Positions 1-12,054 of a stretch of DNA of 64,000 bases are shown here, one piece after another (position 1 is the stretch's first letter; every line of letters begins with the position of its first letter). The position numbers and the translations under genes were made by a program. This DNA is from Dermatemys mawii. Lineage: Eukaryota; Chordata; Testudines; Dermatemydidae. The stretch spans positions 15,887,442-15,951,441 of the forward strand of contig ML677348.1 in assembly GCA_007922305.1 (NCBI GenBank), read 5' to 3'. The notes beneath the pieces were generated by a model. It was given only the letters and a program-made list of their open reading frames with translations. It made no database searches and was not told where the DNA came from.

Positions 1-1664
1 ATGTTGATCCCATGGTAAGTGGAGACGAACCCTAAGGGATCCTATCTCCTGAGTGAAAAATGCCTAATGACCAAGTTTAAGGAGCTTATGAGAATTATAT
101 CATTGAGTGCTATATACAGGGTTTGTTTTCCCATTAAAATATGTGAAGTATGAATCAGTTGGTGACTTAAGTGATATGGAGATATTAGAGTGGAATTACC
201 TCAGCTGTTTAACACTTCTTCAAATAAAGCCCAAATTGGCAACAACACAGGACCAAATCCTTCTTGCCTCACTCACACAGCTAGCCCCAATTAGATCAGT
301 GTGGCTACTTGCGAGTAGAATGAGCAAGATTCAGCTCACAGAGTTATTATTAGCTGATAGCTGCTTAGTGGTATATAGGAAATTAGTTGGTCTCTTTAGT
401 TCTATGCATACTGGACAGCTGCCTTCATTAAACATTGACTACTGCAACTAGCTCTAACTGCCAGGCAGCACTCATGCTGCCATTCTCGGGAAAGAGAGGG
501 AATGAACATGGAGCCTTCACCACTTGCTCCTCCTTACTGGTGAATCTCTTTGGATCAGGATTAAGGCATATTGGTGAAGCGATATAAGAGAAACTTCCTT
601 GATGCGGTCTTAACTGGACATGTTTTGTGAATTCACAGGGGACTCCATTCTGCAAGGCTGTCAGCCTGGCACCTACCATTGATTGGAGGCAGTCAATTTC
701 AGAGGGAGGAGGGAGCAGGAGATTACCCAGAGAATGCTTTAAAGGAGAGAATACTCCATCCAATTTAGTTGACCTCACTATTGTGTTGGCCAGTGTTATC
801 CTCCATATTAAATCAGAGGAGTTCTCTCCAACTTCATCTTTTTATAAAGGAAAAATTGCAAGGCTCGCTGCACTAACCAGAGTTTCTTTATGTACAAGTT
901 CCAACAATAGCACAGACATTGTGCTCTAAATTTATTCATGCAATAGAGGCTTCTCTCTGAAAAGAGACCTGAGGGAGGTGTGCTGAAGGCTGCAGTGATT
1001 CTTCCACACTCCGGGATGTTTTTGTGCAGATTCACATTTTCTGTGCTTCAGATAGTGAAGCTCTAAAGGGAAAGTGTGATTTGGTCAAAAAATGGGGTGC
1101 GGTTAGCACACTGCGTAACCATTACAAGCTATTCTGGCTAATAAAACTTTCAGATGTGGCCCATGTCAGACACATGAATTAAGCCTCCCTCCCCGCACCC
1201 AGAATAAACTTAAACTGTCCATAAGCACCCTCTACTGATGGAGAGCTGATAGGGAGCCAGCAGTGAACATGTCTGTGTATAAATATAATCATTAGTATAA
1301 ACATCTTATGCAGCCTACTGCACTTGAAACCTTATGTGGATTTTGAAAGGGTCCCTAGAGGAGACTGATTTTGTTAAAACAAAACAGACTAAAATTTGAG
1401 AACCAAGAATTAATAAGGGGGAGCTGGGCAGGCTTTTAAGTTGATTGGCTAATATTCTTCCAGGTCCTCAGAGGTACTGGACCGAGGTTGAGTATTGAAA
1501 AAAAATGTGACTCAGAATCTCTTGTACATTTTATTAAAACAAAAATAAAATCACGACAATATATCACTGAAGCAAAGGAGCTATTAATCTAAACTAACAA
1601 AGCCTTACAACTATCAAACCAAAATCAAACTGAGATCAAGTCAAAAAAACTAGACTGAATATTT
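1..1664. other. Stretch without recognised gene
   Basis: I see no gene or clear mobile element here. Open frames of about 75-116 codons occur on both strands at 107-1,035. They overlap one another, lack any recognisable domain, and look like chance frames. Confidence 0.5.
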
Positions 1665-2875
1665 GATTGGTCTTCTATTAACCTTCTGATTGCCTTCTAT
1701 GATGAGATAGCCAGTTCTATGGATATGGGGAAAGCAGTGTATGTGATATATATTGACTTCAGCAAAGCTTTTGATATGGTCTCGCGCAGTATTCTTGCCA
1801 GCAAGTTAAAGTAGTATGGATTGAATTAATGAACTATAAGGTGAATAAAAAGCTGGCTAGATTGTTGGGCTCAACAGGTAGTGATCAATGGCTCAATGTC
1901 TAGTTGGCAGCCGCTATCAAGCGGAGTGCCCCAGTGGTCAGTTCTGGGGCCGGTTTTGTTCAACATCTTAATTAATGGTCTGGATGATGTGATGAATTGC
2001 ACCCTCAGAGAGGTAGATAGACTGGGGGGATAAGATAGGGTCCAGAGTGACCTAGACAAATTGGAGGATTGGGCCAAAAGAAATCTGATGAGGTTTAACA
2101 AGGACAAGTGCAGATTCCTGCCCTTAGGATGGAAGAATCCCATACACCTCTTCATGCTGCGGACTGACTGGCTATGCAGTAGTTCTGCAGAAAAGGACCT
2201 GGGGACTACAGTGGATGAGAAGCTGGATAGGACTCAGAAGTGTGCCCTTGTTGCCAAGAATGCCAGTGGCATATTGGGCTGTATTAGTAGAAGCACTGCC
2301 AGCAGATTGAGGGAAGTGATTTTTCCCCTCTATTCAGCACTGGTGAGGCCACACCTGGAGTATTGTGTCCAGTTTTGGTCCCCCCACTACAGAAGGGATG
2401 TGGACAAATTGGAGAGTGTCCAGCAGAGGGCAAAGAAAATGATTAGAGGTCTGGGCCACATGAATTACAAAGAGAGGCTGAGGGAACTAGGGTTACTTAG
2501 TCTGCAGAAGAGAAGTGGGAGAGGGGTTGATAGCAGCTTTCAATTACCTGAAGCGGGGTTCTAAAGAGGATGGAGGTAGGCTGTTCTCAGCGGTGACAGA
2601 TGACAGAGCAAGAAGCAATGGTCTCAAGTTACAGTGGAGGAAGTCTAGGTTGGATATTAGAAAACACTATTTCACTAGGAGGGTGGTAAAGAGCTGGAAT
2701 GGGTTACCTAGGGAGGTGGTGGAATCTCCATGCTTAAAAGTTTTTAAGGCCCGGCTTGACAAAACCCTGGCTGGGATGATTTAGTTGGTGTTCGTCCTCC
2801 TTTGAGCAGGGGGTTGGACTAGATGACCTCCTGAGATCTCCTCCAACCCTAATAGTCTAAGATTCTATAACTGGA
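1665..2875 (+). mobile_element. CR1 LINE, 5'-truncated, 3' half
   Basis: A non-LTR retrotransposon in sense orientation. It opens in the reverse transcriptase with LIAFYDE, then IDFSKAFD (about 1,755-1,780), continues through WQPLSSGVP-like sequence and the C-terminal pol domain, and ends in the CR1 3' tail (TTGGACTAGATGACCTCCTG, then a terminal ATTCTATAA at about 2,870). The stretch that should carry the catalytic FADD box is missing near 2,005-2,040, where a shortened sequence runs straight into DRVQSDLDKLEDWAKR. The element is dead. Confidence 0.93.
2061..2784 (+). pseudogene. CR1 ORF2 (pol) C-terminal remnant, frameshifted
   Basis: The C-terminal part of the CR1 polyprotein, which in intact copies carries endonuclease and reverse transcriptase. 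Two overlapping frames cover it. 2,061-2,564 reads EDWAKRNLMRFNKDKCRFL, EKDLGTTVDEKL, and PLYSALVRPHLEYCVQFWSP, the hallmark CR1 thumb/C-terminal block. 2,515-2,784 reads AAFNYLKRG, SRLDIRKHYFTRRVVKSWNG and LPREVVESPCLKVFKARLDK, close to the normal CR1 C-terminus. One frameshift near 2,510-2,520 joins them. The upstream RT half survives only as broken pieces from 1,665. Confidence 0.9.
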
Positions 2876-2879
2876 GTTA

Positions 2880-5800
2880 AATTATCAAGTAAGTTAAATC
2901 ATAAAGTTAATGCCCAAAGCAATCTATCCTTATACAAATTTTAAGAAGGTGGCTGGCCATTGTTTATAAATGCCAGCTAAGGAATTTAACCAAAGTCAAT
3001 GAAATCTGTAATTTGGATGGTTAGTAGCTTAATACTGAAAGCAAATTTTTAATAATGTCTATGCCATAACCAGAAACTAATTATAATAATTCCTCCTTAG
3101 AATTTTATTCTTAGGGTCTAGTTACCCCCTTTTTCCTGTATTACAATACAGACTTTAAAAGAATACTCTTGATCAATTGAAAATTGACAGTTTTTATTTA
3201 CTGGAAGTTGATAATTTCACATCTCCCAAGGCTTTTAAACATAGAACACAGAACACACTGTAATTTTATAAGACATTATTTAGGGCTGTCAAAACCTGGG
3301 GATCATTTCTTTCTTGTGCCTTCCCCATTTGGGCTTTATGGGTGTGTTCGTATATACACTTGCAGGCAGCCATACTTTCATACCTTAACAATAAAAAAGG
3401 ACAAAAAGGCTGGGATGTCTCTCCATAAATGAAAACAAAAGACAAACAAAATAGAAGTGGGAAAAATAAAAATATATTTAAGATAAAAGAGTTTTGCAGA
3501 TGCTTCAACTCTCACAGTTTCTTGGATTCTAAGCAAGATGGAGTTGTGACTGCCATCAAGGACCAGACAGTGATATTCTGCTGGCTAGCGCTTCTTGCTA
3601 GCAGGGCTCCTTCAGCTGCAGGGAGGGACTGACCAAAGGCAGTAGTGGCCTGTTTGTTGGTGTCATAACTTCCTCTTTCTGAAGTGATCAGGAAGGTCCT
3701 GGAAGGATCAGGGGGTTCTGGAATATATGTCTTCCCTCAGGTGGCTTGTTGACATGGAAAATGAGACCTTTCAACCTTACCCTTGATTCTTATGGTTTGC
3801 AAACTTGGCTTAATCCATCTGCATTACAACACCTCACTCCAAGGTCTTTGGGCAAAGTAGGTGCAGCACTATCAGGTGCACTACCATACAACCTAGTCCA
3901 GTCAGGTTTGAATTAAGTCACCCTTAGTAAGTCTGACTTAAATCAACTATTTTAAAAATATTTGATGTTTTACATACCCCAGTCATACTCCAGAGCCAGT
4001 AAGTCTGCAACAACATCCAAAATATCAAAAATCCAGATACATGAGGCCAGTTTTGAAGGAGTTGGCATGGTCTAAACCAGGTGAAAAGGTCTTTAAAAAT
4101 ACATTATGCCACCACAAGTTTATGGAAATTTCAATGTAAACATCTTATAAAATAGCTAATTTGGCAGGAGGTATGTGTGAAGGGGGTTGGGGGGAACAGG
4201 GACAAAACTAGCAACCAAACCCAGTCACTCAAAATTCATCCTTTAGTAAAATTAAAAATAAATTCAAACTTATTTTCAGTCTCATCAGCTCCAGCTCCTT
4301 CTTAGAGACAAGGCATTTACAATTAATTTTCTATTTTGGAACTGGGCTATAAATCAAACAGCTCATCTTCTTCATCTCAATCACAGAAAGTTATTTTAAA
4401 GCCCACTGAGATGAAACCTACTTGTAACATGACATTTTACATTTATATAGGTCTGTATTCCCATATAAGCTATTCCTCTCTGACACATAATTCTGCTCCA
4501 ATATGTTTCATGTTATCTAATGACCCATTTGCTTCAGGACAGAAATGGGAATTAAGTAACACAGGAACATTTATAATATTTAGAACATATATGATATCAT
4601 GACTTCTGGGTGGTTAGAAGCTTGATTCACACTAGATTTACACTCCATAGGCTTCAAAGGAGTTACTTCTGGTTTTCCCTGGTGTGTCTGAGTAGAATTT
4701 GATTTATGGAGTATGACACTTCCTCTTTGAGAGAGAACGAAGTACACACATACAAGGGGCAGTATCCACCTTTGTGGTACCCCAAACCTGAGGTCTGACT
4801 AGGTACTAGTTCAACTAGCTTCAAGCCATGGAGTTTGAACCACCTTGCTTATCCAGGGGTTAGTCTGGACTGAAGTCATACCCACAACTGTATTCACACA
4901 CTGGGAATATTCACTTGATTTGAGAATTTGATAACAGTTGAAGAAATTTAAAAAAAAGGTTAGAAAATCTCAACAAAAGGGGTCATAAGTACCAGGAATT
5001 CCTTGTAGCAGGATTTCATCTATAAAGTTCTGAAGCCAAGATAAAGTCAGAGAGATAGGATCAATTCTGGACACCTCAGCTAAGCTCCCGTGTAACACAG
5101 GCCAAGAGAATCTCACCTAGTGATTCCCATACCTAGCCCAATCACTTGTGGTTGCAGAAGAACATGACATAACTTTCTGAAAGTTATGTCATTGTCCAAA
5201 AACATCAGTACATGGATTAGATAGAAGTGCAGTACTTTCTCTTCTATAAGGCCAAATAACTGATAATCCAAAGAAAGGCAAAAGTAGTCCCATGCTGCAT
5301 GTAACTAATTGTACAATGATGCACATATGAGAAAAAAATCCTTCTTTGATCCTTATGGCAGTCATCTTTTACCTTGAAGCTTGAGTTTGGGTCAGCTTTA
5401 TCTTAGCGTGCACATCAATAACAGGAGCTCTCCAGCTCAGTTTTAAAATCCACTTAGAATCTTTGACTTCATGACCTCTTACAACCATGAATGCCACACA
5501 TGGTCTTTGCAAACTGAATGAACCTCCCCCACCCAAAATTTTTTCTGTTTGCTCTAAATGTAACCTCCATTGATTCCCCCAACTGGACAGGTGGAATATT
5601 AACCACAATAGCAAACACTTTCCTATGTATGAATGTTTCAGTTGATTCATTTAATTTTGTTCAACAGAAGTAAGTATCCACGCCACATACGTATAACAAA
5701 AATAACAGCAATAGCAGAAAGAAATCCACAAGGAAAATAATCAAAAACTGGTTCTGAGTTCTTTCTAGCTCTGGTGTCCAACTAAGTGGATTAACAGAGA

Positions 5801-7824
5801 GAAGATGGAAATGGATTGATATTAGCACCTCTTTCTATCTAGCCACACAGTTAGCACAACTCTTCTCTGAAATGCTCACCTTAACCAGAGCTTCCCTACA
5901 ACTTAAACGCCACCTAATGACCTACCAATTTATTGTTTATGAAGAATGCTTTCTAGTTTATATGCAAAAATAGCCACTCATGTGCCATGTGTTACTACCA
6001 TCCCAATTACAGCCAACTAAATCGAATGCTACAAGCGAAGCTGAATCTGAGTAATGCACTGATCTGTAACATTAGCAATCTTTCTTGTTTCATAACACCT
6101 AAAAATACTCTCCCTTTTTTGCCATTAAGATACAGGTACTGTATCAGATGTATTATCAATCTTGGTGAGCATATATGATGAAAATCAATAAAGAATAAAA
6201 ACTTACATGAACCTTCAAAGACAAAACAAAACAACAAAAACACTACAGAAGCATGCAAGTCATCCCATTAGCAGTTAGACTTGTAAATGTAAAGAGAATT
6301 TCTTCTGAGACTCAGAAGCAGTTTAAAATCTGAAAAACAATATGGATTTTGAGCTCATTATGCCTACACTGAAAGCTTAGGGCTAGATTGTGATGTGGAC
6401 AATGTGTCCAGACAAAGGTGTAAGAACACCCCCTCATATCTCTGCTACCTGGAACAAGGATGATGCTGAAGACGAATCATTGGGTCAGGCTTACTGAGTC
6501 CCCTCTAGAGTCTACTTACACACTATGTTTGGGTCAGGGCAGTTACATGGGCTATCATACAGTGACATGGGAAGCAGAATTTAATAGTTTCTCAAAATTT
6601 AAGACAAATCACAATGGATGGGGAGGGGGGAGAAATCTTGTAAAGTCCTCTCCCCATCTTTAGAAATAGTAATTCTGTTTGATTTCATTAAGTATCTAAA
6701 ACTTGATCTCACAAAATGCTGAGTGTTCCAGTGAAATCAACTGTAATGAAGGGTGATCAGTATGACTTAGAAGGAGCCCAACAATTGGCAGGGATTGGGC
6801 CATAAATGAAATTCTGGCCAAGTAAAATTTATGGGCAACATGTCAAGCAGCATAATGTGTCCATCTGAATACATTATTTATGCTGAAGCATCTAAGTTCA
6901 CTCCCAGTGACTGGGGGACCTTGCGATATTCTAAGGTTTGTTTCTGAAAAGCAACCAGCTGCTTGGATGAGAACTGTGTAAAAGTGATGAACAGATTAAC
7001 AATCATTCATTAGAAAATGGTTCACATTTTCATCTAAAGCAATCTTATACTCTTATAATTTCACTCTCCTTGGAATTTCAGATTTATTTTCTTTTATTGT
7101 ATCTATATAAATATGAGAACATTTAAAATGAAATGTGTCCTCAGAATTTAAACCAATAGTTAATACTGCCCATTTCCACCTGGTTGGGAGTTGTGAGTGG
7201 AGGAGGCAGAGGTCATGGAATCCCTTAAAATTAGAGTTTATGATGTGAATAGAGTAGGGTGAATGGACATCTATCCTAAGACTTGACTGCATGAAGCCAC
7301 ACACATAGTGACTGCTTCACCACACGTCAGTTGCCTCTCAGTGTGTGCAACAAATAGGTTTTTGGAAAATCTGTTAAAAAATCGCAAGCTCCTGTTACAA
7401 CACCAATGCCTCCCTCTTTTTTCCTGACCTACTTTTCACTCCCAAAGCTGATCCACTTCATGTTCACACACCTTAGGTACTATAGCGTCAATTGTTCACA
7501 CATCTCTTCTAAGAGGCAAATTCTTTCCCACACATTCTCTCACATAGCGAATGGGAATTACATTAAATTGTGCCAACATGTCATATCCACCTGATATTAA
7601 ACAAGAGGACACTGAATTGGGATTCATGGAATTTAGATCAGGCAGGCAGAAGATGGATCAGCAGTATTGGTCCACAGCCAGCAGGAGCAGTGGCAGGAAC
7701 AAAAGCAGCAAGAGGAGTTCAAATGTCAAATGAGAAAGAAAGTACGCAAGTTACACCATCTGAATTTGTCAGCAACTAGATTCCATTGCTGTTGTTAACA
7801 TAAGCATTGATAACTCCAAGCTGT
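2880..7824. other. Long stretch without recognised gene; mostly unique AT-rich DNA
   Basis: No gene is supportable over almost 5 kb. Open frames of 60-93 codons are scattered on both strands without domains. The block at about 3,500-3,850 is compositionally different (CTAGC-rich, with TGGCTAGCGCTTCTTGCTAG near 3,580), but I could not assign it. A 29-nt palindrome lies at 5,164. Confidence 0.5.
5164..5192. repeat. Perfect 29-nt palindrome
   Basis: Arms of 14 bp (ATGACATAACTTTC and its exact complement) surround a single central T at 5,178. No recognised element accompanies it. Confidence 0.9.
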
Positions 7825-8172
7825 TTTTCCTCAAATTTAACCTAAATGCCCCTTATTGCAAACTAAACCCCTTTCTTCTTGTCCTGCCCTTGGTGGATTC
7901 AGAGAACAATTGATCAACGCCCTCTTTCTAAAATTGTTTTGTATATCTGAAGACTGTTATGTCCCCCACCTTCAGTCTTCTCTTCTCTAAACATGCCCAG
8001 TTCTTTCAACCATTCTTCATATTTCTTATGTCAATAATACTATTGTTGTCACTCTCCTCTCGACTCTCTCCAATTTGCTCTCATCTTTCCTGAAGTGTGG
8101 TGTCTAAAACAGGACACAATGTCCAAATAAGGCTTCAACAGACATGTTCAATAAAGCAGAATCATGTCTTAC

Positions 8173-8967
8173 TGTGACAGGGTAGACTAGGTCCAGTTGC
8201 CCCCTGATGGAGGCCTTGCAGCTTTGCCTCACTCTGCCCCAGAAAAGAGCAAAAGAGAAGACCTCCAGTCAGTCTAGAGTGGCTGCAGGGTAAGCAGCCA
8301 ATCAGAGGGGCTGCTGGAGCACCCAATCAGGGATCAGGAGGGCCATATAAAAGCAAGCAGCAGAGACAAAGCAGTCAGTTGCTGCTTGGAGCCAAAAGGG
8401 GGAATACTGGGTTCCTGACAGCCTGCAAAAACAGTAGGACCATGGACAGCTCAGTGCAGGTCAGACTGAGCCCTTTGAGGGCTATTGAAGACCAGAGGAG
8501 TGAAGGAGCTGATGGCTGAAGGGCCAAGCAAGGCCTGAGCCCAGAAGCTAGCCAGAGCAGGTGAGGGTACCGTGATGGGCTTCTGTAAAGAACACACTAA
8601 CTGAGGGTAATGCGATGGGCTCCTGTTGGACTGTTGAGAGGGCAGTGTTTCCAGGGAGGAAACCTTGGTGGGAAGATAAAGACTTTATATCCTGAAAGGG
8701 GGCTGTTTTTTCCACCTACAGACAGTGTGATTCAGCCAAAGGGACAAGTCACTGAAGATCTGCTGAAGAAACCATTGGCTGGGGGGAAGGCATTGTGAGA
8801 GGGGCTGCCCCCCCATTTCAACCATGAATGAAAAAACAGCAGGCTCACACATGACCAGAAAGGGTACTTGAGAGAGGTGGGTGCTGCCCCATTCCAAAAT
8901 GATAGATTACAGACATGGAATCAGTCAAAGGGGGTGCTTATGAGATGCAGATGATGACCCCATTACA
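8173..8967 (+). mobile_element. Solo LTR with 5-bp target duplication
   Basis: A 795-bp unit starting TGTGACAGGG and ending CCCATTACA, with TG...CA termini, flanked by CTTAC on both sides (8,168-8,172 and 8,968-8,972). Insertion into CR1 gives an independent check of both ends. A TATA box lies at 8,346. It holds no protein, as expected of a solo LTR left by recombination between two LTRs. It may be Gypsy-like or endogenous-retrovirus-like; the family is not determined. Confidence 0.92.
8346..8352 (+). promoter_or_regulatory. TATA box of the solo LTR
   Basis: TATAAAA within GGCCATATAAAAGCAAGCAG, about 173 bp into the LTR, the usual position for an LTR promoter. It is a plausible relic promoter; activity is unknown. 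Confidence 0.6.
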
Positions 8968-9954
8968 CTTACATATGCTGCTTCCAGAACGTGGATAGAG
9001 GAAAAAGGCAAATGTCATTCTTTTCAGAGCAGCATCACCCTTTTGACTTATATTTACTTTGTCATCCACTATAACAACCAGTGGTACAAGTAGTATCAAG
9101 GATAAGGATTCTCCAATGATTATCACAGAAATTAGAGAAGGAATATTTGACTCTCATTTCCCCCTACCAGTCAAGGATTTTGGTGACTCAGAATGAAAAT
9201 ATTCCATCACTCACCTAAGAGGATATAAGATTATGGAACTAAGCTTCACTTCAAAATGCTTCCCTGATATTTATCCTATGCTCAGTTTCATCCCATTATT
9301 TATAGTTCTATCCACAAGGAACTACTTAAGCAAATTTGCTCACTCCTTGCAAATCTTTAGGCTGTGTGGTTGTCTGCAAGCAACTATTAGAATCATTGAA
9401 AAGATCTAGGTTATATTGAGTAAATCTGTCTCAATGTATTCCTCCATCAACCGGATGGCTGCCTTGACGGTGAAAGGCTAGTGATGCCTCACCCAGATGT
9501 GTATGTTCTCGGAGAGGACTGTTTTCTCAATTTACATTTGTATTAAAAATCAAGCATATCAAATATCAATGGAAGACTTTGGGAGGTCTGGCCATAATCC
9601 AATTGTTCCTTTACACAACACTCCTACAAACTACAGGAAAGTAATAAGGAGTGGATGAAACACAGAGAATCAGACCTGTACCAATATGTTACATAAGGCA
9701 GAGGATTACGGAAGGAAAAAAACTTCTGGGAAAGGAGGAGGATAGGTGCCCTTTGCCTACCAGGCAGGGACAAGAGACCTTTTTCCAAGTAGTCAGAAGG
9801 AGAAAAGGTAAAACCACCTTCTAAGCAATCAAGTAAGAGGCAGGGGTAGGGGAATCCCTTTCCAAAAGCCAGGAAGAATTGGAGGGCAGAAACTCCCTTG
9901 TTGAGATGGGGTTAGTTAACCTTTGAAGCTAAAACGATGGAAAGTAGTTGTGTT

Positions 9955-10133
9955 GATGGTGCAACTCAGGCTCTGAAGCCTACGGAGGGGTGTGGGCTTC
10001 AGAACCCAAGTTCTAGCCCAAGATGCAACATCAAAGTGCTGTCTACACAGAAGCATGAGGCCTGTGATCCCGAGTCTGTCAACCTGAGCTGGGAGGCTCA
10101 CTGCCACAGGCAGTGTAGACTTACTCATAATGA
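9955..10133. repeat. Degraded MITE fragment (GTAGAC-ended family)
   Basis: Contains CAACTCAGGCTCTGAAGCC, CAACCTGAGCTGGGAGGCTC and a right end GGCAGTGTAGACTTACTC. It resembles the GGGTATGTCTACAC-ended palindromic elements at 20,705 and 40,206. The left end is not resolved. Confidence 0.5.
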
Positions 10134-10249
10134 CTAACATGGTAGAAATATCTAGTTAGTTGAATTACTGTAGTACCAAGAAGCTTTAAGCCTGGGGCCT
10201 GTTGTGAAAGTCACTGTAAGATCTAGTAGGAGACAGTCCCTATCTTATG

Positions 10250-10400
10250 GGGTGGACAATCTCATTCATAGACAAAACTAGCAAAGAATGGCAGGGGAAA
10301 CTGAACTATGTCACACAGAAAGTCAGTGGCAGAGGTAGGAATGAGGCTGGTCAGTGTCATATCCCCCAGACCACACTGTCTAGCAAGATAGATGGATTGA
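10250..10400 (+). repeat. MIR-like SINE remnant
   Basis: Reads GGGGAAACTGAACTATGTCA, AGAAAGTCAGTGGCAGAGGT and GGAATGAGGCTGG. This is the degraded MIR/CORE-SINE pattern of gaggcacagag...aagtcacacagcaagtcagtggcagagc. Confidence 0.6.
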
Positions 10401-10895
10401 GCGCTATATAGTTGAGGTGTCTTTAGCAATTAACTACTCCACTGTGATTGGGGGAAATAGGGGAAATTACTAGTTATGTCAGGGTCTTACCTGCACTCCA
10501 AAGGAACATTCTGAAAATAATATTGAATTTCATAAAATTAATATGAGGAATAGAAATCAGGAGACCCCTCAGGACATACAAAATTCTGAGATGGCCATTC
10601 ACTTTCAGTGTATTAATTTTACCCCACAAACTGAAGGTTAACAGACTCCATCTCTCCAAATCAATAGCCAGTTGGGCAATATTTGGTTCTATATTTATCT
10701 TTGGGATGCCCTAAGTATTTCTGGGAATTGGTATTCCTAAATATTTCATATAAGATTTCCATTGACAGTCCCAATTTAAGAAAAGGTCTTTGTGATATAT
10801 TTAACACCTAAGACTTTTGATTTACCCCCAATTAATTTTATATCCTGACGAGTCCAAATATATTAATAATGATTAGAAGATAGAAATGGTAACCT

Positions 10896-10944
10896 AGGGC
10901 TTAGATATGCTCTATGCAGATGATACTTTAATTCATAATTGTGA
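10896..10944 (+). other. Inverted catalytic segment of the L1 reverse transcriptase
   Basis: Inside the minus-strand L1, this piece reads on the plus strand as LDMLYADDTLI. This is the RT active-site box (YADD) and its immediate flanks. The minus-strand L1 frame stops making sense here: IAIQADQHIHGIRVDQK precedes it in sense order and LLIIINIFG follows it. The piece sits exactly where YADD is expected, in the opposite orientation. Confidence 0.75.
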
Positions 10945-12054
10945 GTTTTTTTGGTCCACCCTAATACCATGAATATGTTGATCTGCTTGGATGGCAATGG
11001 TTAAAGATTCCACAGGTAAAATCAAACAGAAATGCCTCATACCTCTCTATGAAAATGAGGAAAAAATAATACCATTGGTAACTACTGTATCCTGGAAGTC
11101 AGGTTAGCATACAAAAGCTTAATCCAAGCAATAAATTGGAAGCAAAATTTAGATTTTATAAACACATGAAAAAGAAATCCCTTTTTATGCCATCAAAGGC
11201 CTTTTTGGAATCTAAAGAAATGACAGTTAAGGGTTCTTTAGAAACTCTCAAAGAGGCAATAATATCAATTAATTGGTGCAAAATAGCTAAGCTACATCTT
11301 TTATGAAGGAAGCCTACCTGACTTGTATCTGATGTGTGAGAGAACTCTGTCCAATCACATAGCAAAGGTTCTTGCTAAAATTGTATTACCTTTGATTAAA
11401 GAAATTGTCCTGTAATTACTACATAGTCCAAGATCTTTCTGGGGTTTAGGAAAAACTGAGGTTACAGCTTCTCAGGAGTAGGTGGGAGAGTTTGCTCATT
11501 CTTGGCCTCATTGAACATAGTTAACAATCTAGGTGTTAAAGTTTCAGAGAACATTTTGTAAAATTCAACTGGGAATCTGACTGTGCCAGGAATCCTTCAT
11601 TTCTTTTATAGCCTGAGTCAGTTCTGTGATTTGTAAAGGGGCATCTAAAAGTTCCTTCTGAGAGTCAGATCTGTGGCAGAGAATCCACTAAATATTTTAT
11701 CTAGGGCCTCTGGAATGATTCCCTCTTCAACTAAATATAATTAGAATACAACTGTAGAAATTGTTGTATATAATTTATTACTGATATTTGCAATATCAGC
11801 AATCTTATTTCTGTTTGCCTTTTGCTTAAATATATATGCCAACAGCTTGCCTGCTCTCTTGCCAGATTCCTAGTAGTTTTGCTTCAAACAGAAGAAAGCT
11901 AGATCAGCCTTTCAAGACAGAAGTTTGTTGATTTCATATCTTAGATTGATATGGATTCTGAGGTTAACTGGAGAGGGAGCAGAAGCAATGGGCATCAATA
12001 GCTTTGCAAGGGTATCAATTCTATGTTCTCTCTCCATTCTTTTTTGAAGGAGGC

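Larger units (their letters stand above)
7825..9110 (-). mobile_element. CR1 LINE, antisense, split by a solo LTR
   Basis: Antisense CR1 is recognisable at 7,825-8,172: CTTCTTGTCCTGCCC, then TCTCTCCAATTTGCTCTCAT and TGTGGTGTCTAAAACAGGAC. It resumes at 8,973-9,110 with GCAGCATCACCCTTTTGACT and GTCATCCACTATAACAACCA. The two halves are continuous CR1 once the LTR at 8,173-8,967 and one copy of its 5-bp target duplication are removed. It has no open coding frame. Confidence 0.85.
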
